64,000 nt of DNA from contig NZ_AP024094.1 in assembly GCF_015140455.1 (NCBI RefSeq), positions 124,001 to 188,000 of the forward strand, written 5' to 3'. The translations under genes were made by a program, and so were the position numbers. The DNA comes from Jeongeupia sp. HS-3. Lineage in GTDB: Bacteria > Pseudomonadota > Gammaproteobacteria > Burkholderiales > Chitinibacteraceae. The notes below the pieces were generated by a model that saw only the letters and a list, made by a program, of their open reading frames with translations, was not told where the DNA came from and ran no database searches. Numbering within the stretch: position 1 is the stretch's first letter; each line of letters starts with the position of its first letter. Below are positions 55,750-64,000 of this stretch, piece after piece.

Positions 55750-58113
55750 TTATTCAGCAAGTGGCGGTACCAGCACGCTGCGATTGCCGTTGCTCTCCAT
55801 CGGGCTGACCAATCCGGCGGCTTCCATGCTCTCGATCAGCCTTGCGGCGCGGTTGTAGCCAATGCGCAACTGCCGCTGCACCGAGGAAATCGACGCGCGG
55901 CGAGACTTCATGACGACGGAAACGGCTTCATCGTAGAGCGGGTCGGTTTCCGGATCGTTGCCGCCGCCTTCCAAGGCGGCATTGCCGGCGGCTTCGGCAT
56001 CGAAACCGCCGTTGAGAATGCCGTCGATGTAGTCAGGCTCACCGAACTGCAGCTTCAGGTGTTCGACCACCTTGTGGACTTCGTCATCGGTGACAAACGC
56101 ACCGTGCACGCGTTGCGGGTAGCCGCTGCCCGGCGGCAGGAACAGCATATCGCCCTGACCCAGCAGCGCCTCGGCGCCCATCTGGTCGAGAATCGTGCGG
56201 CTGTCGATCTTGCTCGATACCTGGAACGCCAGCCGGGTCGGAATGTTGGCCTTGATCAGCCCGGTGATCACGTCGACCGACGGCCGTTGGGTGGCGAGGA
56301 TCAGATGGATGCCGGCGGCGCGCGCCTTTTGCGCCAGACGGGCGATCAGTTCTTCGATCTTCTTGCCGGCGACCATCATCAGATCGGCGAACTCGTCGAC
56401 GACCACGACGATGAACGGCAGGTGTTCGAGTGGCTCGGGGTTGTCCGGCGTCAGCGTGAACGGATTGGTCAGCTTCTTGCCGGCTTTTTCGGCATCCTTG
56501 ACCTTCTGGTTGAAGCCGGCGAGGTTGCGCACGCCCATGGCGCTGAGCAAGCGGTAGCGTTTTTCCATCTCGGCAACGCACCAGTTCAGCGCATTGGCGG
56601 CGAGCTTCATATCGGTGACGACCGGCGCCAGCAGATGCGGAATGCCGTCGTAAACCGACAGTTCCAGCATCTTCGGGTCGACCATGATGAAGCGCACTTC
56701 TTCCGGCGTGGCCTTGTACAGCAGGCTCAAGATCATCGCGTTGACGCCCACCGATTTGCCCGAACCGGTGGTGCCGGCGACGAGCATATGCGGCGCTTTG
56801 GCCAGATCGGTGACGGTCGGCTTGCCGGTGATGTCCTTGCCCAGCGAGAGCGTCAGCTTCGAGTGCATGCCGTGGAATGCCTCGGAGGCGATGATCTCGG
56901 ACAGGCTGATCATCTGCCGCTTCGGGTTCGGCAATTCCAGACCCATGCAGGTCTTGCCGGGAATGGTCTCGACCACGCGGATGCTGATCAGACCGAGCGC
57001 GCGCGCCAGATCCTTCATCAGGTTGACGATTTGCGAGCCCTTGACGCCGACGGCTGGCTCGATTTCGTAGCGGGTGATCACCGGGCCGGGATAGGCGGCA
57101 ATGACCTTGACCTCGACATTGAATTCGGCGAGCTTGCGCTCGATCAGCCGCGAGGTGAATTCCAGCGTCTCGTTGCTGATCGTTTCCTGTGCCGTTGCAA
57201 CCTTGGCGAGCAGGCTCAGTGGTGGCAGGCCGCCGACGGCGACGTGCGGTGTAGGTAGATCATCGGGGGAGAACAGCGTCGGCTGGATGATCTTCTTGTG
57301 TTGCGCCTCGGCTTCTTTCTCGGCGGCTTTGATCACGGCCTTGGCGATGGGGACGTCGATCTGCGGCGTCTCGATTTTCAGCGGGGCTTTGTCTTCCTGT
57401 TTCTTTTTTTCACTGCTGACCTTTTCATCGCGCAGGACCGCAGCCTGCCGACCGATACGCCTGTCCTGCGCCGCTTGAATGGTGTCGATGCACTTGAAGC
57501 AGAACCATTCTATACTGGCGCCGAGTCGCTCCATCAACGCCAGCCACGATAGACCGGTGAACAGCGATACGCCGAGTGCCCAGCTCACGATCAAGGTGAG
57601 CGTTGCGCCGGCAAAGCCAAGCGTGTGATACAGCCAGCCGCCGAGCGCAACGCCGATGATGCCGCCGTGGGCGAGCGGTAGCGCCACTTGCAGTGTATGC
57701 AGGCGCAGGGCTTCAAGGCTGCTGCTGGAAAACAGGATCATGAAAAAGCCGGTGCACGCCAGCAGCACGACTGGACGGGATGATTCGCTGATGTGATCGA
57801 TCCGCCGATAGCCCCACAAGATGGCGGCGAGGCAAAAGGCGACCCACCACCACGCCGAGAGGCCGAAGGCCGACAGCAGGATATCGGCGACCCAGGCGCC
57901 GACGCTGCCGCCCCGATTCTGGATCACCGACTGGGTGGCGCTGTGCGACCAGCCGGGATCGGCCTGATGGTAGCTGGCCAGCGCCAGCACCAGATAGACC
58001 ACGATGGCGACCAGCAGCAGCCACCACGATTCGCGCAGCACGCTCGCCAATTGGGGGGGCAGTGCGGCACGGGTCGAAGCCTTGGCGATGTTTTTCTTGC
58101 GGAAAATGGCCAT
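55750..58113 (-). CDS. ftsK: DNA translocase FtsK
   Basis: 787-residue septal DNA pump coordinating chromosome segregation with division. The N-terminal ~200 residues hold about four membrane helices. The linker is short and Lys/Glu-rich (about 200-290). The motor has Walker [15 protein letters not shown], Walker [14 protein letters not shown], and the C-terminal gamma DNA-reading domain ([30 protein letters not shown]). Start ATG 58113. Short-linker form common in betaproteobacteria. Confidence 0.97.
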   Translation of the reverse strand: MAIFRKKNIAKASTRAALPPQLASVLRESWWLLLVAIVVYLVLALASYHQADPGWSHSATQSVIQNRGGSVGAWVADILLSAFGLSAWWWVAFCLAAILWGYRRIDHISESSRPVVLLACTGFFMILFSSSSLEALRLHTLQVALPLAHGGIIGVALGGWLYHTLGFAGATLTLIVSWALGVSLFTGLSWLALMERLGASIEWFCFKCIDTIQAAQDRRIGRQAAVLRDEKVSSEKKKQEDKAPLKIETPQIDVPIAKAVIKAAEKEAEAQHKKIIQPTLFSPDDLPTPHVAVGGLPPLSLLAKVATAQETISNETLEFTSRLIERKLAEFNVEVKVIAAYPGPVITRYEIEPAVGVKGSQIVNLMKDLARALGLISIRVVETIPGKTCMGLELPNPKRQMISLSEIIASEAFHGMHSKLTLSLGKDITGKPTVTDLAKAPHMLVAGTTGSGKSVGVNAMILSLLYKATPEEVRFIMVDPKMLELSVYDGIPHLLAPVVTDMKLAANALNWCVAEMEKRYRLLSAMGVRNLAGFNQKVKDAEKAGKKLTNPFTLTPDNPEPLEHLPFIVVVVDEFADLMMVAGKKIEELIARLAQKARAAGIHLILATQRPSVDVITGLIKANIPTRLAFQVSSKIDSRTILDQMGAEALLGQGDMLFLPPGSGYPQRVHGAFVTDDEVHKVVEHLKLQFGEPDYIDGILNGGFDAEAAGNAALEGGGNDPETDPLYDEAVSVVMKSRRASISSVQRQLRIGYNRAARLIESMEAAGLVSPMESNGNRSVLVPPLAE

Positions 58114-58197
58114 GTCGCAACGAAGGGTTAAGTATTCAATCGCCGATTATAGCGGTTCGTCATCCAAGGGGGCGTGCTCGCGGCGATGCTGTTGTCA

Positions 58198-58941
58198 CTA
58201 CTCAAGATGGCGCGCCTGCCAGGCTAGATAGCAGGCATGCACATGGCCAACGTAAGCATCACGATCGGCGAAGTCTGCCGGGTGGAACGCATCATAGAGA
58301 TGGTAGTGCGCGTGGCGGTTCGGTGCGGTGGCGATGCTGACGAGTTTTTGCGGCAAGGTCTCGCCCTCCCAGGCAAATGCTTCCTGTGCCTCGTAATGCA
58401 GGAAGACCGGCAAGATGGGGATGCCGGTTTCCAGCGAGATGGTGAATGCGCCGTAGAGAAAACGATCGGACAGACGTCGGCCTTTGCAGCCGCCTTCGGG
58501 ATAGATGGCGATATTGTGACCTTCGCGCAAGGCAGCCATCATGGTCGCTTGTGCGGCCTGGCGTGAGCCCTTGTGCTCGCGTTTGACGAAATGTGTTCCG
58601 GCCGCCGCGGCGATACGCCCGACGAACCACCAGTCGCGCACCTCTTCCTTGGCAAGGCTCACGACATTGAACAGGCCGGGGATGCCAACCAGTTCAAGCG
58701 CCGAGGGATGATTGGAAATCAGGATGAAGTGCCCGGGCAGGGGGCGGGTCTGATGCTGGTGCAGCTGGATCTGGACATCGAGCGCACGCACGAAGCAGCG
58801 GCACCAGCTGCGGAACAGCCCCGGATACCAGCGTGCCAGCCAGCGATGCGGCAGCAAGCCGAGCACAAGCATGACCAGCGTGAAAACAACAAGATCGATC
58901 CAGCCCAATCCCAGGCGCACGATGTGCAGCAGCCAGCGCAT
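58198..58941 (-). CDS. PlsC-family 1-acylglycerol-3-phosphate acyltransferase-like protein
   Basis: 247 residues with an N-terminal membrane helix (WIDLVVFTLVMLVLGLLP). The acyltransferase block I is SNHPSALE, where the family NHxxxxD has Glu in place of Asp; block III is IYPEGGCKGR. It probably acylates lysophosphatidate or a related glycerolipid at the inner membrane. The Asp-to-Glu change could affect catalysis. Located between ftsK and motC on the same strand. Confidence 0.82.
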   Translation of the reverse strand: MRWLLHIVRLGLGWIDLVVFTLVMLVLGLLPHRWLARWYPGLFRSWCRCFVRALDVQIQLHQHQTRPLPGHFILISNHPSALELVGIPGLFNVVSLAKEEVRDWWFVGRIAAAAGTHFVKREHKGSRQAAQATMMAALREGHNIAIYPEGGCKGRRLSDRFLYGAFTISLETGIPILPVFLHYEAQEAFAWEGETLPQKLVSIATAPNRHAHYHLYDAFHPADFADRDAYVGHVHACYLAWQARHLE

Positions 58942-58988
58942 TGCGTCTCCGAAACGTTGCCCTGCTCTTGGTTTAGCCCGTTCTGGAC

Positions 58989-59732
58989 TCAGGCGTTCAG
59001 ATAACCGGCCAGTTTGTTTTCGTACAGTCGCGGATTTTCGCCGTTGGCAATGGCAACCAGACCTTCCAGCAGCATTTCGCGGTGAACGACTTCGCTGTGG
59101 ATGTGGCGCTTGAGCTTGCCGGCGATCGGCAGGAACACAAGGTTGGCGATGCCGACGCCGTAAATGGTCGCGACGAAGGCCACGGCGATGCCGGAGCCGA
59201 GCTTGGAGGGGTCGGAGAGGTTTTCCATGACGTGAATCAGCCCCATCACCGCACCCAGAATCCCCAGTGTCGGCGCATAGCCGCCGGCTGCGTCCCAGAT
59301 CTTGGCGGCCGCCTTGGCGCTGCTTTCGTAGGCATCAATATCGAGCTCGAAAGCGCGGCGGATCATGTCCGGTTCGGCGCCATCGACGAGCATTTGCAGA
59401 CCGCGTTTCACGAAGGGGGTCTTTTCTGCATTCATGACGTTTTCAAGCGCCAGTAAACCGCCCCGGCGGGATTGATGACCCCAGTTCACCAGCGTCGTCA
59501 GCAGTTTGCGATTGTCATGCTGCGGCGGGATGAACACCCAGCGCAGCATTTTCATGCCGGCAACGAAGTCGTTCATCCGGCTTTGCAGCATCACCGCGCC
59601 AGCGGTGCCGCCGATCACGATCAGGAAGGCGGTCAGCTGCAACAGCGAGCCAATATGGCCACCTTCGAGCCATTGGCCGAGCAGGATGGCGGTCAGGCCG
59701 ATGACGAGGCCGAAGATGCTGATCTTGTCCAT
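58989..59732 (-). CDS. motC: Flagellar stator protein MotC/MotA-type
   Basis: 247-residue MotA/PomA-family stator subunit. Four membrane helices: MDKISIFGLVIGLTAILLGQW, LLQLTAFLIVIGGTAGAVML, and the C-terminal pair with the family signature GGYAPTLGILGAVMGLIHVMENLSDPSKLG. The start directly follows the fliA stop (TAA then ATG). Usually followed by motD, but here the next gene is the acyltransferase. Confidence 0.92.
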   Translation of the reverse strand: MDKISIFGLVIGLTAILLGQWLEGGHIGSLLQLTAFLIVIGGTAGAVMLQSRMNDFVAGMKMLRWVFIPPQHDNRKLLTTLVNWGHQSRRGGLLALENVMNAEKTPFVKRGLQMLVDGAEPDMIRRAFELDIDAYESSAKAAAKIWDAAGGYAPTLGILGAVMGLIHVMENLSDPSKLGSGIAVAFVATIYGVGIANLVFLPIAGKLKRHIHSEVVHREMLLEGLVAIANGENPRLYENKLAGYLNA

Positions 59733-60491
59733 TTATCTGGCAGTCCAGTCGGTCAGCTTGGTGCGTAGCCGCGCGACGGCCTGGCTGTGAAGCTGGCAGA
59801 CGCGTGATTCGGATACGCCAAGCACGGCACCGATTTCCTTGAGGTTGAGTTCTTCGTCGTAATACAGCGCCATCAGCAATTTTTCGCGCTCGGGCAGTTG
59901 TTCGATGCCTTCGATCAGCCGGGCGCGAAAGTGTGCGTCGTCGAGCTGGGTCAGTGGATTGGCGGCGTGATCGGCGGCAAAGGCATCCAGTAATGATGAG
60001 GACGAGCCGTGCTCTTCATCATCACGAGCGTAGTCGTCAATATGCAGTAGTTGATGACCGCGGGCGTCGCCGAGTTTGTCCTGATAGTCGGTCAGCGGGA
60101 TATCCATCGCCTGGGCGATCTCCATCTCGCCCGGTGCCCGACCCAGTGTTTGTTCGAGCTTGTGGATCGCCGCGTCGATCTCGCGCAGATTGCGTCTGGT
60201 TTGTCGCGGCAGCCAATCGCCGCTGCGCAGTTCATCGAGCATGGCGCCACGGATGCGTTGCGAGGCGAAGGTCTCGAACTGGGCACCCGCGCTGGCATCG
60301 AAATTGCGCGCGGCTTCCATCAAGCCGATTAGACCGACCTGAATCAGATCCTCGACATCGATGCTGGCGGGCAGGCGCGCGATCAGGTGATAGGCGATCT
60401 TCTTGACCAGCGGTGTCGAGCGCGCAAGCAGTTCCGTATCACTATCGGAGCGAGTATCGCGGTAAAGCTTGAGGGCGCGTTGTTTGAGCAT
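59733..60491 (-). CDS. fliA: Flagellar sigma factor sigma-28
   Basis: 252 residues. Region 2 is DVEDLIQVGLIGLMEAARNFD and region 4 is LKEIGAVLGVSESRVCQLHSQAVARLR. The region between (DWLPRQTRRNLREID) is FliA-specific. Directs late flagellar and chemotaxis gene transcription. Immediately upstream of motC with zero spacing. Confidence 0.96.
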   Translation of the reverse strand: MLKQRALKLYRDTRSDSDTELLARSTPLVKKIAYHLIARLPASIDVEDLIQVGLIGLMEAARNFDASAGAQFETFASQRIRGAMLDELRSGDWLPRQTRRNLREIDAAIHKLEQTLGRAPGEMEIAQAMDIPLTDYQDKLGDARGHQLLHIDDYARDDEEHGSSSSLLDAFAADHAANPLTQLDDAHFRARLIEGIEQLPEREKLLMALYYDEELNLKEIGAVLGVSESRVCQLHSQAVARLRTKLTDWTAR

Positions 60492-60521
60492 GGGCCGTGG
60501 TTGAACGATGGCTGGATTAGT

Positions 60522-61106
60522 TTACCGCAAGGCAGGCTGGCTTTCCTTCGCCAGTGCCGCTTCGAGTTGGGAAAGTGCATCAGCCAGCGCTGAATTCATT
60601 GCCGCAGCGATGCCGTCGCCACTCATCGGCGTTACCGGGGCGCGACCGCGGGCAATGATTTGCCGTGGCGCTTGGCCGGCCGTACGCACGGTCAAGCGCA
60701 ATTCGAGCACGGCCTCGTTGGCGGTATGCGCGCGCAGATCGACGTAGAGCGCGCCAATCCGGCCATCGATGATGGATCTGGCTGCATTGCGATCCTGCGT
60801 CAGCGGGATGCCGGTCGCGCTCAGCCATTCGCCGAGCCGGTTATCGATGAGCCGGGCCGGAGGGGCAAGGTAGCCGCGATAGGGGTCGACCGCAAAGCGC
60901 TGGTCAGCTTCGCGGTAAATGAAGCCGCGCTGGCCGTAGGGCTCGTCGACACCGAGCGGTGCAACGTACACCGGCCCGGCGATAGCGGCCCGGGCCGCAT
61001 TGGCGGGGCGCTCGGTGGTCAGCAGGTAGTTGAACTCGGCGGCGGGCCGGTTTGTGGTGCACGCGGCGAGCAAGAGGCCGGTCAGGATGATCAGAAAGTA
61101 GCGCAT
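60522..61106 (-). CDS. PqiC-like (DUF330) ABC-type transport auxiliary lipoprotein
   Basis: 194 residues. Lipobox LLAAC with Cys at residue 16. The PqiC/ABC_trans_aux beta-rich domain follows (FNYLLTTERPANAARAAIAGPVYVAPLGV, RLIDNRLGEWLSATG). Encoded 10 bp after the MCE gene and completes the operon. The family is an outer-membrane partner of MCE lipid-transport systems. Confidence 0.88.
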   Translation of the reverse strand: MRYFLIILTGLLLAACTTNRPAAEFNYLLTTERPANAARAAIAGPVYVAPLGVDEPYGQRGFIYREADQRFAVDPYRGYLAPPARLIDNRLGEWLSATGIPLTQDRNAARSIIDGRIGALYVDLRAHTANEAVLELRLTVRTAGQAPRQIIARGRAPVTPMSGDGIAAAMNSALADALSQLEAALAKESQPALR

Positions 61107-61116
61107 CGGGCGGGCC

Positions 61117-62166
61117 TTAGCGTTGCGGCAAGGAGTAGGGGGGCGGCGGTTCGGAGAACAGCAAGGATGACGGATTGGCGCGAATATCCCGTAACAGTGC
61201 ATCAAGCTCGTTGCTGCCGCTATAGAGGTTGTCTAGCGTATTGCCGAGCAGGGCATTGCGATCGAGCAACAGGCGGTCGATTTCGCCAAGCGAGTGGTTG
61301 AGCCGCTCAAGCGATTGCCCCCACGCCGGGTTGGAGAGCAGGGTATTGGCCGAGTGCAGCGTGGCTTGCAACTGGGCCGGTGCGCTGGCGAGCGCCGGAT
61401 CGGCCAGTATGCCGCCGAGGCGTGTGTTGTTCTGCCGCAGCTCTTTCACCAGCGCCAGCGATTCATCACCGAGGGGTTTGAGCGGCATTGCAGACAGTTG
61501 CTCGGTGGTCTTCTGTGCGGCGCGACCGATTTCTTCCAGCGGCATGGCGTTCAACTTGGTATCGAGGGTGTCGGCGGTGCGGGAGATCTTGTCGACCATG
61601 GTTTGCAGGTCGATCTTGGCCAGTTTCTCGGCAATGCTCTGCGTTGCGTTCAGGAGCTGGCCGACGGTGCTGCGCGCCGAGGGCACGTACAAGGCCGTTG
61701 GGGTCCAGTTGATCGGCAGCGGCGCGCTGCGATTGGTCTCGACATAGTCGATCTCAAGATAGTTGGCGCCGGTCAGCCCCTGCGGTGCAATGCGCACGCG
61801 CAGGCCGCGGGCGATTTCCTCGTTCAACGCCTTCTGATTCAGCGTGTCCTCGGCGCGCGGGCCGAGTGTGTCCGGGCGCAGGCGCATTTCCACCAACACG
61901 TAATGATGACGCCAGCTGCTGTCGGTCGCCTCCGGATACTTGCTCGCGGTAAAACCGATCTTGCTGACCTCGCCGATCGCCACCCCCCTGTAGCGCACCG
62001 ACGAGCCGACATCCAGCCCTTTGACCGACTCGTTGAAATAGGTCTCCAGAATCGGATCGTTGGAAAACCAGCGGCCGGCGCCGAAGGCGATCAACAGCAC
62101 CAGCGCCAGCGCGACGGTCAGGGTAACGAAGAGGCCGAGGCGAATGTGGTTTTGTCTGGGGGTCAT
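61117..62166 (-). CDS. MCE-domain lipid-binding protein (MlaD family)
   Basis: 349 residues. One N-terminal membrane helix (about 9-29), then the MCE domain (about 40-120: YFNESVKGLDVGSSVRYRGVAIGEVSKIGF ... GLTGANYLEIDY). The C-terminal ~200 residues are helical, with heptad-like leucines (TVGQLLNATQSIAEKLAKIDLQTMVDKIS), resembling PqiB/YebT-like needle segments. Periplasmic lipid ferry of the system. Stop-start overlap with the ATPase gene is 4 bp. Confidence 0.9.
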   Translation of the reverse strand: MTPRQNHIRLGLFVTLTVALALVLLIAFGAGRWFSNDPILETYFNESVKGLDVGSSVRYRGVAIGEVSKIGFTASKYPEATDSSWRHHYVLVEMRLRPDTLGPRAEDTLNQKALNEEIARGLRVRIAPQGLTGANYLEIDYVETNRSAPLPINWTPTALYVPSARSTVGQLLNATQSIAEKLAKIDLQTMVDKISRTADTLDTKLNAMPLEEIGRAAQKTTEQLSAMPLKPLGDESLALVKELRQNNTRLGGILADPALASAPAQLQATLHSANTLLSNPAWGQSLERLNHSLGEIDRLLLDRNALLGNTLDNLYSGSNELDALLRDIRANPSSLLFSEPPPPYSLPQR

Positions 62167-62924
62167 GATGCGGCGACCTTGCGTTGAAAGAAGCGTTGTA
62201 CTCGTTCGTCGGGCGAGTGGGCGGCGAGCTCGGCGGGCGCGCCGACGGCAATGACACCGCGGACGCTGGCGTCGAGCATCAGCGCGGTATCGGCGATCGC
62301 CATGATGCTCGCGAGTTCGTGGGTGACGACGACGAAGGTTAGCCCCAGGCTGCGCGACAGCTGCAAAATCAACGCATCCAGCCCGGCGCCGGTCACCGGA
62401 TCAAGCCCGGCTGACGGTTCGTCGAGAAACACGATTTCCGGATCGAGCACGATGGCGCGGGCAATGGCGACGCGCTTTTGCATCCCACCCGACAGCGATG
62501 CCGGTACGTAGTCGGCGAACGCCTCGAGGCCGACGAGGCGCAGCTTCAGCCGGGCGATCAGTTCGATCGCGGCGGCATCAAGCCTGGTGTGCTCGGACAG
62601 CGGCAGCATCACGTTTTCCAGGACCGAGAGCGAGCCGAACAGCGCGCCAGACTGGTAAGCGACGCCGAACTTGCGATACAGCGCCAGCCGTTCTGCGCCT
62701 TCCAGCGCGGTGAGATCCTGCCCGGCGAGCCAGGCGTGACCACCGAGCGGCCGGTACAGGCCGATGAGGTTCTTCAGCAGCGTCGATTTGCCGCAGCCCG
62801 AGCCGCCGAGGATCACGAACACTTCGCCGCGCGCGACGGTGAACGAGACATCGTCGAGGATGATCTTGTCGTCGTAACCGCACACGAGGTGTTCGGCGCG
62901 GATGATGGGGTCGGCCGCTGTCAT
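62163..62924 (-). CDS. MCE/Mla-type ABC transporter ATP-binding protein
   Basis: 253 residues. Walker A LGGSGCGKST (residues 40-49), signature LSGGMQKRVAIARAI, Walker B IVFLDEPSAGLDP and the H-loop VTHEL. ATG 62924 follows GGATGG; ATG 62933 is an alternative overlapping the permease. Powers retrograde or anterograde phospholipid transport with the permease and MCE protein. Confidence 0.92.
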   Translation of the reverse strand: MTAADPIIRAEHLVCGYDDKIILDDVSFTVARGEVFVILGGSGCGKSTLLKNLIGLYRPLGGHAWLAGQDLTALEGAERLALYRKFGVAYQSGALFGSLSVLENVMLPLSEHTRLDAAAIELIARLKLRLVGLEAFADYVPASLSGGMQKRVAIARAIVLDPEIVFLDEPSAGLDPVTGAGLDALILQLSRSLGLTFVVVTHELASIMAIADTALMLDASVRGVIAVGAPAELAAHSPDERVQRFFQRKVAAS

Positions 62925-62926
62925 CG

Positions 62927-63997
62927 CTACCATCCCAGAATGTAGAACACGACGGCGAACAGACCGTCGACGACGACCAGCATCACGATGCTGCTGACGA
63001 CCGCACGCGTGGTCGATTCGCCGACCGCTGCCGCACCGGCGCCGGTGCGCAGGCCGCGCAGGCAGCCGATGGCGGCGATGAAAAAGCCGAACACCATCGA
63101 TTTGCCAAGGCCGCCGAAGAAATCGCTGAGGCTCACGATGGTGGTGGCGCGACTCAGCGAGGTGGCGAACGGTACGTCGAAGGTCGCCATCACCATCGCC
63201 ATGCCGGCAAGGCCGATGACCTCGGCGCAGATCGTCAGCATCGGCATGATCAGCGCGACGGCCAAGAGGCGCGGAATGACCAGAAAGCGGAACGGATCGA
63301 GCCCGAGCGTGATCAGCGCGTTGATTTCCTCATTGACCTTCATCGTGCCCAGTTCGGCCGCAAAGGCCGCGCCGGTGCGGCCGGCGAGCAGGATGGCGGT
63401 CATCAGCGGCGCCAGCTCGCGTACCAGCGACAGGCCGACAAGATCGGCGACGAACAGTTCGGCGCCGAACTGGCGCATCGGCACCGCCGACTGAAACGAC
63501 AGGATGACGCCGAACAGAAAGGCGACCAGCGCGACAATCGGCAGCGCATCGGCGCCGGCGCTGCTGGCCACGGCAAAGCCGTTGCGCCAGCGGATCTTGC
63601 CGCGCGCGGTGAAAATCCGCGCTATGTCGGCGGTAAATACGCCAACGAAGGCCATCGTCAGCCTGAATTCGCTGCTGATCGCCTGACCGAATGCGGCCAT
63701 TTCGTCGCCGATGCCATGCGGCTTGGGCTCGGGCAGGATCAGTGGTTTGTCCGGTTGCAGGTCGGCGAGCAGGGCGGCGTAGCGCTCGGGCAGGCCGTCA
63801 ATGCGCGCGCCGCGCTGGATCAGGTCGAATAGCAGCGCGGTGCCTGCACCATCGCAATACTCGACCGCGCTGGCGTCAACCACGCAGCGGGTCGTGACCG
63901 CGCTGCGCGCCTGCGCCCAGACCATCGCGGCACCATCGGCGTCGAGCCGGCCGCGTAGCGCCAGCCCGTTGGTGTCGACGATCAGTTCGGCAGACAT
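62927..63997 (-). CDS. MCE/Mla-type ABC permease with N-terminal STAS domain
   Basis: 356 residues. The first ~95 residues are a STAS-like domain (LALRGRLDADGAAMVW, CVVDASAVEYCDGAGTALLFDLI), equivalent to a separate MlaB protein. The permease has about five to six helices with MlaE blocks ELAPLMTAILLAGRTGAAFAAELGTMKVNEEINAL and LVIPRLLAVALIMPML. ATG 63997 sits 3 bp from the window edge, so upstream control is not visible. No mlaC is encoded downstream. Confidence 0.9.
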   Translation of the reverse strand: MSAELIVDTNGLALRGRLDADGAAMVWAQARSAVTTRCVVDASAVEYCDGAGTALLFDLIQRGARIDGLPERYAALLADLQPDKPLILPEPKPHGIGDEMAAFGQAISSEFRLTMAFVGVFTADIARIFTARGKIRWRNGFAVASSAGADALPIVALVAFLFGVILSFQSAVPMRQFGAELFVADLVGLSLVRELAPLMTAILLAGRTGAAFAAELGTMKVNEEINALITLGLDPFRFLVIPRLLAVALIMPMLTICAEVIGLAGMAMVMATFDVPFATSLSRATTIVSLSDFFGGLGKSMVFGFFIAAIGCLRGLRTGAGAAAVGESTTRAVVSSIVMLVVVDGLFAVVFYILGW

Positions 63998-64000
63998 CGG

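Noticed and set aside
55430-55858. 142-codon ORF between rpmB and ftsK
   Set aside because: No ribosome-binding site, no domain, and it extends antisense into ftsK.

Overview
This 64 kb window is chromosomal DNA from a GC-rich (roughly two-thirds GC by eye) Gram-negative bacterium. It is most likely a betaproteobacterium of the order Neisseriales, near the chitinolytic Chitinibacteraceae/Jeongeupia group. That placement is an inference. It rests on the gene families (rsmJ, mtfA, AsmA-mutY, DUF485-actP-acs, fliA-motC, an Mla-type operon), on a dispersed Neisseriales-type intergenic repeat, and on two chitin-linked proteins (a GH18 lipoprotein and an esterase with tandem chitin-binding modules). 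No rRNA, tRNA, complete insertion sequence, prophage or CRISPR array was found.

Layout. 1-4363 (minus): a CstA/BtsT-type pyruvate/peptide transporter running off the left edge, preceded by a BtsS/BtsR-like LytTR two-component system; the transporter promoter carries a helically phased array of ACCGCT repeats that looks like the BtsR operator. 5034-14955 (plus): a sugar-alcohol utilisation cluster with an AraC regulator, two different FGGY kinases, a ribose-type ABC importer, an erythritol/threitol-type zinc dehydrogenase and an L-xylulose-reductase-like SDR. 15084-16983: a LysR regulator divergent from an exported metallo-beta-lactamase-fold protein with altered metal ligands. 17132-24515: housekeeping and envelope genes (mutY, AsmA, thioesterase, LEA lipoprotein, rsmJ, mtfA, exported cyclophilin).

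24516-25445 is a low-GC island with inverted repeats and a HEPN-like orphan gene. 25562-27471 is an Agt-type glycosyltransferase plus PlcP-type phosphoesterase operon, the hallmark pair for phosphate-starvation lipid remodelling; an 11-bp-phased PhoB-box-like array lies in its promoter. 27633-41467 holds signalling genes (chemoreceptor with an unreported-looking 44-residue membrane peptide upstream, HD-GYP receptor, EAL-CBS-GGDEF protein, response regulator with degenerate GGDEF), nadE, a TetR regulator, an exported SurE and a Spy-like periplasmic protein. 41538-49061 has the chitin-binding esterase, uvrB, a second chemoreceptor, the GH18 lipoprotein and a divergent AraC regulator.

49148-54552 is the acetate module (acs, actP, DUF485, divergent LysR). 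54557-58941 has a small conserved-looking protein, rpmG, rpmB, ftsK and a PlsC-type acyltransferase. 58989-60491 is motC-fliA, without its usual motD and flhFG neighbours. 60522-63997 is an Mla/MCE lipid-transport operon (permease with fused STAS domain, ATPase, MCE protein, PqiC-like lipoprotein).

The best leads for something undescribed are the two regulatory arrays (BtsR-like at 1838-1906 and Pho-like at 27517-27560), the polyol cluster with its unassigned substrate, the AT-rich HEPN-like island, the CBM-esterase fusion, and the small membrane peptide ahead of the chemoreceptor.
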